From NCBI RefSeq assembly GCF_002735905.1, contig NZ_PEBD01000008.1, forward strand, positions 124,001 to 188,000: a stretch of DNA of 64,000 bases. Reading direction: 5' to 3'. The stretch's first letter is position 1, and the number at the start of each line of letters is the position of its first letter. The translations under genes and the position numbers were made by a program. Below, one piece after another: positions 53,449 to 61,805 of the stretch. The notes beneath the pieces were generated by a model. The model was given only the letters and a program-made list of their open reading frames with translations, did no database searches and had not been told where the DNA came from. Source of the DNA: Williamsia muralis. Lineage in GTDB: Bacteria; Actinomycetota; Actinomycetes; Mycobacteriales; Mycobacteriaceae.

Positions 53449-53745
53449 CTAGCGGTCGCCGAGGGCGTATGCGGCAGCGGAGGTTGCCGCGGTGACGGTG
53501 AATACCGACGGCCACGCGCCGATCTTCTTGGCGAGAGGATGGGAGGCCCCGAATGCGAACAGATAGCCACCGAGCAGCGGGGCCGCCACGGCAGGTCCCT
53601 TGGTCTGCCACCACTGGGCGGTGCTCCAGGCGCCGGCCGCGGCCAGCACGACCCCGCCGAGTTCGCGGCGTCCGGAGTACCTGGCGGCGGCGAAGCCACC
53701 GATGAGTCCAGCAGCGACAACAGGTGCGGTGTAGGTGGAAGTCAC
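53449..53745 (-). CDS. Small hydrophobic membrane protein
   Basis: GTG 53745 gives 98 residues; the frame stays open to 53787. Three or four short hydrophobic segments (APVVAAGLIGGFAAARYSG, LGGVVLAAAGAWSTAQWW, VAAPLLGGYLFAFGASHPLA, VFTVTAATSAAAYALG). No family recognised. It lies 10 bases after the XRE regulator stop and 27 bases before the kinase gene, all on the same strand. Confidence 0.65.
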   Translation of the reverse strand: MTSTYTAPVVAAGLIGGFAAARYSGRRELGGVVLAAAGAWSTAQWWQTKGPAVAAPLLGGYLFAFGASHPLAKKIGAWPSVFTVTAATSAAAYALGDR

Positions 53746-53755
53746 ACCAGCGACT

Positions 53756-54616
53756 CTAACTGCTGAGCGCCTGGGTTCCGATGACACCGAGAAGGTCCAG
53801 CCGCTCCCTGGCCTCGGTCCCTGGCTGGGGGAAGTAGACGAGCAGGTGCTGGTCTGCCTTTTGGGTCACGAGGGTCTCGCACAACAGCGCGATCTCGCCG
53901 ACCTCCGGGTGGATGAACCGTTTGAGAGCACTGGTCCGCGTGGCCACGTGGTGCTCGGACCACAATGCCGCGAACTCATCGCTGGCTGAGTGAAGGGCGC
54001 CGACCAGCTCGGTGACGGTGGCGTCGTCGCCACGTTTGGCCGCGATCGCCCGCAGATCGCTGACGTGTTTGTGGCTCATCCGGGCCCAGTCCTCGGGATT
54101 GAAGCGTTCCCTCGTCGCGGGGTCGGTGAACCAGCGCCAGGTGTGGAAACGGTCCAGACCGGTGACCGTCGACTGATCGCCGAGAAGAAGCAGGTTCATC
54201 CGGTTCTGGGCCAGCGTCTCGCCGAGGTCGGAGATCACGCACGCCGGAATGTCGTCGAGTTTGTCGAGGAGGTGCAGCAAGCCCGGACCCACGTGGGAGT
54301 CGCCGCCGATACGCGGGGGCGGAGCATGTCCGCACAACAGATAGAGGTGGTCGCGTTCGTCGTCGGTGAGTCGCAGGGCCCGCGCCATCGAGGCGACGAT
54401 CTGGGTTGACGGATGCGGACCACGAGATTGCTCGAGCCGGGTGTAGTAGTCGGTGGACATCCCGGCCAGCACGGCGACCTCGTCGCGACGCAGGCCTGGC
54501 GTGCGGCGGCGCACGCCCGCGGGCAACCCGACATCGCGCGGCACCAGGGCCGCGCGTCGGCGGCGCAGGAAATCGGCCAGCTCGGCGCGATCCATTCGTT
54601 GACTCACATCCACCAC
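53756..54616 (-). CDS. XRE-family regulator with MmyB-like ligand-binding domain
   Basis: About 286 residues from GTG 54616 (GTG 54610 or ATG 54598 also possible). The N-terminal HTH reads ELADFLRRRRAALVPRDVGLPAGVRRRTPGLRRDEVAVLAGMSTDYYTRLEQSRGPHPS, and the C-terminal half (CVISDLGETLAQNRMNLLLLGD, RWFTDPATRERFNPEDWARMS, SALKRFIHPEVGEIALLCETL) is the MmyB-like ligand-binding domain. Such regulators are abundant in actinobacteria and usually control a neighbouring oxidoreductase; here the divergent neighbour is the SnoaL-like gene. Confidence 0.9.
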   Translation of the reverse strand: MVDVSQRMDRAELADFLRRRRAALVPRDVGLPAGVRRRTPGLRRDEVAVLAGMSTDYYTRLEQSRGPHPSTQIVASMARALRLTDDERDHLYLLCGHAPPPRIGGDSHVGPGLLHLLDKLDDIPACVISDLGETLAQNRMNLLLLGDQSTVTGLDRFHTWRWFTDPATRERFNPEDWARMSHKHVSDLRAIAAKRGDDATVTELVGALHSASDEFAALWSEHHVATRTSALKRFIHPEVGEIALLCETLVTQKADQHLLVYFPQPGTEARERLDLLGVIGTQALSS

Positions 54617-54771
54617 TGTGCCGTTCGTGCGTCATCCGAACCAGGGATCGGCGGTCCCACGATGACCGGAAGAGGCCATCACCGACCTGTGCAGGTCTTG
54701 TGTTCGTCCGCAGGCACTGCAACGCCGGTATTCGTACACAAAGCCTGCATGGGTCGCCTACTGTCCCTGCC

Positions 54772-55221
54772 GTGGCCGAAAACGACGAACGTGCGATCAC
54801 CAACCTGATCGCGTCGTACGCCGAACTGGTGGACGCAGGTGACTTCGCCGGTGTCGGTGAGCTGCTCGCGCATGCGTCGTTCGGTAGCGGAGAAGGGTCG
54901 TTGACCGGCGCCGGCGCCATCGCGGAGATGTTCGGGAAGTCTGTGATCACCTACGACGACGGCACTCCCCGCACCAAGCACGTCACGACGAACATCCACC
55001 TCGAGATCGACGGCGCGTCGGCGGCCGTGCGGTCATACTTCACGGTCCTTCAGGCGGTGTCCGGGTTGTCGCTACAGCCGATCATCGCCGGGCGGTACCG
55101 GGATCGCTTCACGAGAACGGCCGACGGCTGGCAGTTCGCCGAACGGGTGGTCACCATCGATTTGATCGGCGACGTCAGCGGGCATCTTCGCGGGACGCGA
55201 CCCGCTCCCGTCACCGACTGA
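54772..55221 (+). CDS. SnoaL-like (NTF2 fold) protein
   Basis: GTG 54772 gives 149 residues beginning VAENDERAITNLIASYAELVDAGDFAGVGELLA, the SnoaL_4 opening helix; later TYDDGTPRTKHVTTNIHLEIDG and AGRYRDRFTRTADGWQFAERVV complete the cone-shaped fold. The family includes hydroxylating dioxygenase small subunits, dehydratases and isomerases; the reaction is not assignable. It is divergent from the XRE regulator, which may control it. Confidence 0.85.
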   Translation: MAENDERAITNLIASYAELVDAGDFAGVGELLAHASFGSGEGSLTGAGAIAEMFGKSVITYDDGTPRTKHVTTNIHLEIDGASAAVRSYFTVLQAVSGLSLQPIIAGRYRDRFTRTADGWQFAERVVTIDLIGDVSGHLRGTRPAPVTD

Positions 55222-55344
55222 GCACCCTCACCACCCTGAGCACCGTCACGACCCTCGTACCGCTGGTCAGCGCCGCCGAATGGATGAGTCCAACAGGACC
55301 ATGTACTTTTAGCATCGCTATTCATCGAAGAAGTCGAGGACTCA

Positions 55345-56829
55345 GTGACCGAAGACAGCCGCGTGCTGGTTCCCGGCGACACGTGCTGGCAGATCGCTCG
55401 AGCCGACCGCCTCGCCTGCATCATCGATGCCGCCGACTACTTCTTCTACGCCAAGTCGGCCATGCTCGAGGCACGCCATCGGATCATTCTGATCGGCTGG
55501 GACTTCGACACCCGCATCAAGCTCGAGCCGGGCGGCCAGACCCTGGAGGGGCCCAATCGTCTCGGCGATTTCCTCAAGTGGTTGCCGAAACACCGGCCCG
55601 GCCTCGACATCCATCTGCTGAAGTGGAATCTCGGCGCTCTGACCGCCATGACCCGGGGGATGGCCCCGATCTTCGTCGAGAACTGGCTGACCGACGAAAG
55701 CCTGCACTTCGAACTCGACGGCGCTCACCCCGTAGGGGCCGCGCATCACCAGAAGATCTTGGTGATCGATGACCAGCTCGCGTTCTGCGGCGGCATCGAC
55801 ATGACGGTCGACCGGTGGGACACCTCAGACCACAAGGACAGCAACGACTTCCGTACCAAGCCCAGCGGAAAGTCCTACGGCCCATGGCATGACGCGACCA
55901 CCGCCGTCGATGGGGACGCCGCGCGAGCGATCGGCGAGATGGCCCGCGACAGGTGGAAGGCCGCGACCGGGACAGCGCTCGATCAGATAGCCATTGATTC
56001 CGAGGGTGACCAGTGGCCCAAGGGTCTGGTCCCGACGCTGGAGTCGGTGGACGTGGCCGTCGCACGCACACTGCCGGAGATTCCGGGCCGCGACGAGGTG
56101 CGGGAGATCGAGGCGCTGTACCTGGCGGCCATCGCGAGTGCGCGGCGTTATCTCTACATCGAGAGCCAGTATCTGGCGTCACGAACCATCGCCGAAGCGA
56201 TGGCCGAGCGTCTCGGCGAGTCCGACGGACCCGAGATCATGGTGGTGCTGCCACGCAACGCCGAAGGCTGGCTCGGACAGCAGACCATGGACGGCGCCCG
56301 CCACCGACTGCTCAAGCTCCTGTGGAATGCGGACGTGCACAACCGTTTCCGTGCATTCCATCCCGTGACCACGGGGGGCGAGCCGATCTACGTCCACGCC
56401 AAGATCCTCATCATGGACGACAGCGTGCTCCGGGTCGGCTCGTCCAACCTCAACAACCGCTCGCTCGGGTTCGACAGCGAATGCGACCTCGCCGTCGAGA
56501 TCCGCGACGACGATGCCGCCGCCGACGAGCACCGAGCAAGCATTCGGCACGTTCGCGATCGCCTCCTCGGCGAGCACCTCGACGTCGGGACCGAGGGCTT
56601 CATGGATGCACTCGGGAAACACAAATCGCTGGTGGCCACCGTCGATGCGCTTCGTGGAGACGGCAAGACACTGGTGGAGTTCGACCGGGAGGCCATCGAC
56701 GGCGAGGAGAACCCCCTCGCCGAGAACGAGCTGATGGATCCAGAGCAAGCGCCCTCGTCCCTGTTTCAGCGAACGTACCGGGAACTCGCCCGCAGGCGCT
56801 CGGCTCGACGCCAATCTGCCCACGGCTGA
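55345..56829 (+). CDS. Phospholipase D-family protein with two HKD motifs
   Basis: A 494-residue protein, GTG start at 55345. HKD1 is HQKILVID (His135, Lys137, Asp142) and HKD2 HAKILIMD (His351, Lys353, Asp358), each followed by a family-typical FCGGIDMT or GSSNLNNRSLGFDSE. No signal peptide or membrane helix is seen, so it is likely cytoplasmic or peripheral. The layout is that of bacterial PLD/cardiolipin synthase-like phosphodiesterases; without an N-terminal membrane anchor, a phospholipase D activity is more likely than cardiolipin synthase. Confidence 0.9.
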   Translation: MTEDSRVLVPGDTCWQIARADRLACIIDAADYFFYAKSAMLEARHRIILIGWDFDTRIKLEPGGQTLEGPNRLGDFLKWLPKHRPGLDIHLLKWNLGALTAMTRGMAPIFVENWLTDESLHFELDGAHPVGAAHHQKILVIDDQLAFCGGIDMTVDRWDTSDHKDSNDFRTKPSGKSYGPWHDATTAVDGDAARAIGEMARDRWKAATGTALDQIAIDSEGDQWPKGLVPTLESVDVAVARTLPEIPGRDEVREIEALYLAAIASARRYLYIESQYLASRTIAEAMAERLGESDGPEIMVVLPRNAEGWLGQQTMDGARHRLLKLLWNADVHNRFRAFHPVTTGGEPIYVHAKILIMDDSVLRVGSSNLNNRSLGFDSECDLAVEIRDDDAAADEHRASIRHVRDRLLGEHLDVGTEGFMDALGKHKSLVATVDALRGDGKTLVEFDREAIDGEENPLAENELMDPEQAPSSLFQRTYRELARRRSARRQSAHG

Positions 56830-56852
56830 ACGGCTTACGCGCCCGGAAGGCC

Positions 56853-58043
56853 TCAGAGCGCGTACGTGCGCATCACACCCTTGCTGATGATGGTCTTCTG
56901 GATCTCGCTGGTGCCTTCACCGATGAGCAGGAACGGCGCCTCCCGCATCAGACGCTCGATCTCGTATTCTTTCGAGTAGCCGTATCCGCCGTGGATACGG
57001 AAACTGGCCTGGGTCACCTCGGAGCAGTACTCACTCGTCAGGTACTTGGCCATGCCGGCCGCAACGTCGTTGCGTTCTCCCGAGTCCTTGAGCCGCGCAG
57101 CATTGATCATCATCAGGTGCGCCGCCTCGACCTTGGTCGCCATTTCCGCCAGCGAGAACGCGATGGCTTGATGCTGCGCGATGGGCTTGCCGAACGTGCT
57201 GCGTTGCTGTGCATATCGCGCGGCGAGTTCAAACGCGCGCAGGGCGACACCGCATGCGCGGGCAGAGACGTTGACGCGACCGACCTCGATGCCGTCCATC
57301 ATGTGCCGGAAGCCCTGGCCGGGGGTGCCACCGAGGACCATGTCCGACGAGATCCGGTAGTCGTCGAAGAAGAGCTCGGTGGTGTCGATGCCCCGATAGC
57401 CCATCTTCTCGATCTTCCCGGGGATCGTGAGTCCCGGCGCCACCTCGCCGAATCCCACGGGCTTTTCGACGAGGAACGTGGTGAGGTTCTCGTGCGCCTT
57501 CGCCGACCGTTCGTCGGTTCGCACCAGAGCCGCGACGAGAGTAGAACTCCCGCCGTTGGTGAGCCACATCTTCTGACCGTTGACGAGGTAGTCGTCGCCG
57601 TCGCGTGTGGCGCGGGTTCGGATTGCGGCCACGTCTGATCCCAGCTCGGGCTCTGACATCGAAAACGCGCCGCGCACTTGCCCTGTCGCCATCCGCGGCA
57701 GAAAGTGCGACTTCTGTTCGGCCGTGCCGTGCTGCCGGATCATGTACGCCACGATGAAGTGGGTGTTGAGCACACCCGACACACTCATCCACCCGCGCGC
57801 CAACTCCTCGACACACAGGGCGTAGGTCAGCAGCGACTCACCGAGTCCCCCGTACTCCTCGGGGATCATCAACCCGAAGAGTCCCATATCGCTCATCGTG
57901 TCGACCAGAGCCTGAGGGTAGGTGTCGGAGCGTTCGAGTTCCTGGGCGCTCGGGATCACATCCTTCTCCACGAAATCGCGCACCGTGGAGAGGATTTCCT
58001 TCTGCACGTCGGTGAGACCTGGGGTTTGCGCGAGTCGGGTCAT
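56853..58043 (-). CDS. Acyl-CoA dehydrogenase
   Basis: A 396-residue flavoenzyme from ATG 58043. Typical blocks: MIPEEYGGLGESLLTYALCVEELARG, GAFSMSEPELGSDVAAIRTRATRDGDDYLVNGQKMWLTNG, RSTFGKPIAQHQAIAFSLAEMATKVEAA and IHGGYGYSKEYEIERLMREAPFLLIGEGTSEIQK, where the Glu of GEGTSEIQ is the expected catalytic base. It forms the alpha,beta double bond of an acyl-CoA. ATG overlaps the CoA-transferase stop, so the acid activated by that enzyme is probably the substrate. Confidence 0.94.
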   Translation of the reverse strand: MTRLAQTPGLTDVQKEILSTVRDFVEKDVIPSAQELERSDTYPQALVDTMSDMGLFGLMIPEEYGGLGESLLTYALCVEELARGWMSVSGVLNTHFIVAYMIRQHGTAEQKSHFLPRMATGQVRGAFSMSEPELGSDVAAIRTRATRDGDDYLVNGQKMWLTNGGSSTLVAALVRTDERSAKAHENLTTFLVEKPVGFGEVAPGLTIPGKIEKMGYRGIDTTELFFDDYRISSDMVLGGTPGQGFRHMMDGIEVGRVNVSARACGVALRAFELAARYAQQRSTFGKPIAQHQAIAFSLAEMATKVEAAHLMMINAARLKDSGERNDVAAGMAKYLTSEYCSEVTQASFRIHGGYGYSKEYEIERLMREAPFLLIGEGTSEIQKTIISKGVMRTYAL

Positions 58044-59272
58044 TCGGTGTCCTTCGTGGTTGGTCGGGTGGTTGCGCGCACCACGCCACGGGTGTGGAGG
58101 TCGGCGATCTGTGCGTCGGCGAGGTTCAGGTACTCCGCCAGCACGCGCGCCGTATCGTCTCCGTTGGCCGGTGCTGGACGGGCGGGTGGATGTGCGCCCT
58201 CGAACGTCATCGGCGTGGTCGGTGCCAGATAGCTGCCGATGCGCGGCTGCTCGACCAGACCGAACATGGGGTTGTCCATCACCTTTGGGTCGCGGGCAAC
58301 CTGCGCAAAGGTGCGGTAGCGCTCGTACACCACCGACGTCTCCGCCAGGGCTGCCTCCGCCTCGTCGGCGTTCCGTTCGGCGAACCACACCCCGAACAAA
58401 CCGTCGAGTACCCGGCGATGACGGTAGCGGTCGCCGTCCTTCGTGAAGTCCACGCGCAGTGCGGTTTCCACCGCTGTGACCGCATCGGCAGTGCCGGTGA
58501 CCTCGGCGAGGTCGCGGAAGTGCCGCGGCGTGATGGCAACCACCATGAGCCGCTCACCATCTGCTGTCGCGAAGTCGCAACCGTAAGTGCCATAGATCCC
58601 GTTACCCACCCGCGGTCGATCATCGCCGCCGAGCTGCGCCTCGGCCAGGTATCCGAGATGCCCGGTGGTCGCCAGCGCGACATCTTCCAGCGGCAGCACC
58701 ACCCGTGCACCGGCGCCGGTCTCCGATCTACGGATCACCGCCGCGGTCACCGACAGCGCCGCGTACAGGCCGCATGCCACATCCCACGCCGGCAATACGT
58801 GGTTCACCGGGCTCGCCGTGGTCGATGGGCCGGTGACAAGCGGAAAACCCGTGGCCGCGTTGACCGTGTAGTCGAGGGCACCCGAACCGTCGGCGCGGCC
58901 GAGGACCTGAACGTGAATGAGATCAGGTCGGATCGCGGCGAGGGAGTCGTAGTCGAGCCACTCTCGTCCGGCCGCATTCGTCACGAGCACACCGGCTTCG
59001 GTGATGAGATCACGGACCAGTGCGATCGCCTCGGGGTCGCGGAAGTCGACTGCGACAGATCGTTTGCCCTTGTTCAGATTCGCCCAGTAGATGGACTCGC
59101 CTTCGTCGGTGACCGGCCAACGGTGGTAGTCGGCAGCGCCGCCGATCGGGTCGACTCGGATGACCTCGGCGCCAAGTGCTTCCAGTGTCATCCCAGCAAG
59201 AGGGGCGGCGACGAAGCTCGACACCTCCACGATCCGTAGCCCCTTCAGTGGCGAGGTCGGCGTGTCGGTCAC
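58040..59272 (-). CDS. CaiB/BaiF-family (type III) CoA-transferase
   Basis: A 410-residue protein; GTG 59272 (MTDTPTSPLKGLRIVEVS) is preferred over further upstream starts. Signatures: GLRIVEVSSFVAAPLAGMTLEALGAEVIRVDPIGGAADYHR, YWANLNKGKRSVAVDFRD, and PAWDVACGLYAALSVTAAV with the Asp expected to form the CoA-linked anhydride. It transfers CoA between organic acids. Together with the overlapping acyl-CoA dehydrogenase and the divergent thiolase it suggests degradation of an unidentified carboxylic acid. Confidence 0.93.
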   Translation of the reverse strand: MTDTPTSPLKGLRIVEVSSFVAAPLAGMTLEALGAEVIRVDPIGGAADYHRWPVTDEGESIYWANLNKGKRSVAVDFRDPEAIALVRDLITEAGVLVTNAAGREWLDYDSLAAIRPDLIHVQVLGRADGSGALDYTVNAATGFPLVTGPSTTASPVNHVLPAWDVACGLYAALSVTAAVIRRSETGAGARVVLPLEDVALATTGHLGYLAEAQLGGDDRPRVGNGIYGTYGCDFATADGERLMVVAITPRHFRDLAEVTGTADAVTAVETALRVDFTKDGDRYRHRRVLDGLFGVWFAERNADEAEAALAETSVVYERYRTFAQVARDPKVMDNPMFGLVEQPRIGSYLAPTTPMTFEGAHPPARPAPANGDDTARVLAEYLNLADAQIADLHTRGVVRATTRPTTKDTE

Positions 59273-59380
59273 CGCAAGCGATCCACGGATTGCAGATAGG
59301 TGGTCATAGGGAACACCCTGCCCGGCATCGGCCCGTAGGTCCAATGCACCGACCGGCCATGTTTTCGGTCTTCAGCGTGC

Positions 59381-60619
59381 ATGATGGATCCGCTGAGAGG
59401 AGCCGGTGTGCGCGATGTGGTGATCTGTGAGCCGATTCGGACCCCTATCGGTCGGTATGGCGGAATGTACAAGTCCCTGACCGCCGTCGATCTCGGTGTC
59501 GCCGCCATGACCGGGCTGATCCATCGCACCGGTCTCGCACCTGACCAGATCGATGACGTGATCCTGGGCCACTGCAACGGCAACAGTGAAGCTCCTGCAA
59601 TCGGCCGCGTGGTGGCCCTCGACGCCGGCCTACCGGTGACCGTGCCGGGAATGCACGTCGACCGCCGGTGCGGGTCAGGTCTGCAGGCCGTCATCCAGGC
59701 TGCTTTCCAGGTGGGCAACGGCGACAACGAACTCGTGGTCGCCGGTGGCACCGAATCGATGAGCAACGCATCGTTCTACTCGGTCGACATGCGCTGGGGC
59801 GCCGCGCGAACGGGGGTCCAGATGCACGACAGCCTCGCCCGCGCCCGGTCCACGGCAGGTGGAAGGCACCACCCAGTGCCCGGCGGCATGATCGAAACCG
59901 CCGAGAATCTGCGCCGCCGGTACGGCATCAGCCGCGTCGAACAGGACCAGCTCGCAGTGACGTCTCATGCACGCGCGGTGGCGGCACAGCAGGACGGCGT
60001 CCTGGCCGAAGAGATCATCCCGGTCGGTGTCTCGGTTCGCGGTGGCGAGAAGGTGATCGACACCGACGAACATTCACGTGCCGACGTGACCATGGAGAAG
60101 CTCGGTGCGTTGCGTCCGATCATGGCTGCTGACGACCCCGACGCCACCGTCACCGCAGGCAACGCCAGCGGACAGAACGATGCGGCTTCACTCTGCGTGG
60201 TGACCACTGCCGAGAAAGCGGCTGCGCTCGGCCTCGATCCGCTGGTCCGGCTGGTGTCCTGGGGAATCGCCGGCGTGGGGCCGGAAGTGATGGGCATCGG
60301 CCCCGTCCCGGCGACAGAGAAGGCGCTGGCCAAGGCGGGATTGACGTTGTCGGACATCGATCTGATCGAACTCAACGAGGCATTCGCGGCCCAGGCCCTC
60401 GCCGTGATGCGGGAGTGGGAGTTCGGTGCCGGTGACCTCGACCGCACCAACGTTCACGGTTCGGGGATCTCGCTCGGTCACCCGGTCGGCGCGACGGGCG
60501 GACGAATGCTTGCCTCCCTTGCCCGGGAGATGCGTCGCCGAGATGCGCGGTACGGGCTCGAGACCATGTGCATCGGCGGCGGTCAGGGTTTGGCCGCGGT
60601 GTTCGAGATTGTTCGCTGA
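59381..60619 (+). CDS. Thiolase (acetyl-CoA acyltransferase)
   Basis: A 412-residue enzyme from ATG 59381 (an ATG one codon later and GTG 59408 are alternatives). Catalytic Cys97 sits in VDRRCGSGLQAV, the His in NEAFAAQALAV and GHPVGATGGRM, and the second Cys in MCIGGGQGLA. It cleaves a 3-ketoacyl-CoA with CoA, or the reverse. It is divergent from the CoA-transferase/acyl-CoA dehydrogenase operon, suggesting a shared beta-oxidation-like pathway that still lacks hydratase and 3-hydroxyacyl-CoA dehydrogenase here. Confidence 0.94.
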   Translation: MMDPLRGAGVRDVVICEPIRTPIGRYGGMYKSLTAVDLGVAAMTGLIHRTGLAPDQIDDVILGHCNGNSEAPAIGRVVALDAGLPVTVPGMHVDRRCGSGLQAVIQAAFQVGNGDNELVVAGGTESMSNASFYSVDMRWGAARTGVQMHDSLARARSTAGGRHHPVPGGMIETAENLRRRYGISRVEQDQLAVTSHARAVAAQQDGVLAEEIIPVGVSVRGGEKVIDTDEHSRADVTMEKLGALRPIMAADDPDATVTAGNASGQNDAASLCVVTTAEKAAALGLDPLVRLVSWGIAGVGPEVMGIGPVPATEKALAKAGLTLSDIDLIELNEAFAAQALAVMREWEFGAGDLDRTNVHGSGISLGHPVGATGGRMLASLAREMRRRDARYGLETMCIGGGQGLAAVFEIVR

Positions 60620-60733
60620 GGTCGTTCTGCACTTGACCGGCCTTCCGACCGCTGGTCCGTTAGGCTGCGTATTTGGCGATGACCAGTCGTTATCTCTTGT
60701 GTCGCCTGGTCTTCGGAGTGAAGGAGGACGACC

Positions 60734-61645
60734 ACGAGCACCGAGGTCACACTTCGCCAACTCCGTTACTTCGCCGTACTGGGCGACGAGCTGAACTACC
60801 GCAGGGCCGCCGAAAAGCTCTTCATCTCTCAACCCGCGTTGTCGACAGCGATCTAGCAACTCGAGTTGCAGTTCGACGTCCGACTGTTCACCCGTAACAC
60901 CCGAGAGGTGTCGCTCACCGACACCGGACGCGAATGGCTACCGCGCGTACGGGAAGCGTTGCACGGCGTCGACCTCGCGATCGATGACCTCATCACCCGG
61001 TCCCGGACTCTGGACGGCACTCTACGGATCGGCTACCTCATCGGCACCGGGGCGGACCTGCTGTTCAAGGTCGTTCGTCACTTCGAGGCCGCGCACCCCG
61101 ACGTCACGGTGGAGACCACGGAGTACGACTTCGCCGACCCGACCGCCGGCCTCGCCGACGGCACGAGCGAAGTCGCGCTGATCCGGCCTCCGGTTGATCT
61201 CGACGAGCACCGCATGCTGATTCTCGACTCCGAGAACTGGGTGGCATGCCTTCCCCGCGACCATCGTCTCGCAGGCGCAGATGAGGTCGTCATCGAGCAA
61301 TTGCTCGACGATCCGATCGTGTGTGCCCCGATGAGCGCGGGCACGTGGCGCGACTATTGGCTGGGCATGGATGCTCGCGCAGGACGTGAACCGACGATCG
61401 CGGCGGTCGCGGCCACGTACGAGACGGAGACGACGATGATCTCCCGTGGTCTCGGGATCAGCTTCACCACCTCGGCGTGTGCCCGACTGTACGAGCGGCC
61501 CGGCATCGTCTACGTGCCGATCGCGAACCGCCCGCCGAGCTACACAGCGTTGGCGTGGAACCCCCGGCATCTGAGCCGGGAGGCCGAGGCGATGGTGAGC
61601 CATGTTCAGGCCGAATGGAACTTTGGAGAGGTGCTCGATCTCTGA
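60734..61645 (+). pseudogene. LysR-family regulator, disrupted (no normal start, internal TAG)
   Basis: The frame encodes a clear LysR protein: TLRQLRYFAVLGDELNYRRAAEKLFISQPALSTAI, then QLELQFDVRLFTRNTREVSLTDTGREWL and a full substrate-binding domain to TGA at 61645. Two lesions are visible: a TAG at 60854-60856 between STAI and QLEL, where homologues have Lys/Arg, and ACG (60734) at the place expected for ATG, six bases after a perfect AAGGAGG (60721-60727). Translation restarting at TTG 60866 would give 260 residues without the DNA-binding domain. Either a pseudogene or a sequence error; readthrough is unlikely. Confidence 0.85.
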
Positions 61646-61657
61646 ACCATTCCGTTC

Positions 61658-61693
61658 GGGTTATTGCGGACGGTCCGATAACCCAGGGTTATC
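61658..61693. promoter_or_regulatory. Nested palindromes upstream of the APC permease
   Basis: GGGTTAT (61658-61664) pairs with ATAACCC (61678-61684) around an inner CGGAC-G-GTCCG (61667-61677), and GATAACCC-A-GGGTTATC (61677-61693) overlaps it. Three GGGTTAT/ATAACCC half-sites in 36 bases, 112 bases before the permease start and 12 after the LysR stop. Could be an operator or the LysR-gene terminator hairpin. A run of nine C follows at 61720-61728. Confidence 0.5.
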
Positions 61694-61805
61694 ACCCGAT
61701 TGATATTCGGAACTTCCGGCCCCCCCCCGTAATGGGGTTGTCTAACCGCAGTCGGCTCCGTAGTCGTAGCCACGCATCGTTCGAATGCCTCACCTGGAGC
61801 CCACC

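Noticed and set aside
60734-61645. Selenocysteine or programmed readthrough at the TAG
   Set aside because: TAG is not a selenocysteine codon, no supporting element is seen, and the missing start codon argues for gene decay.
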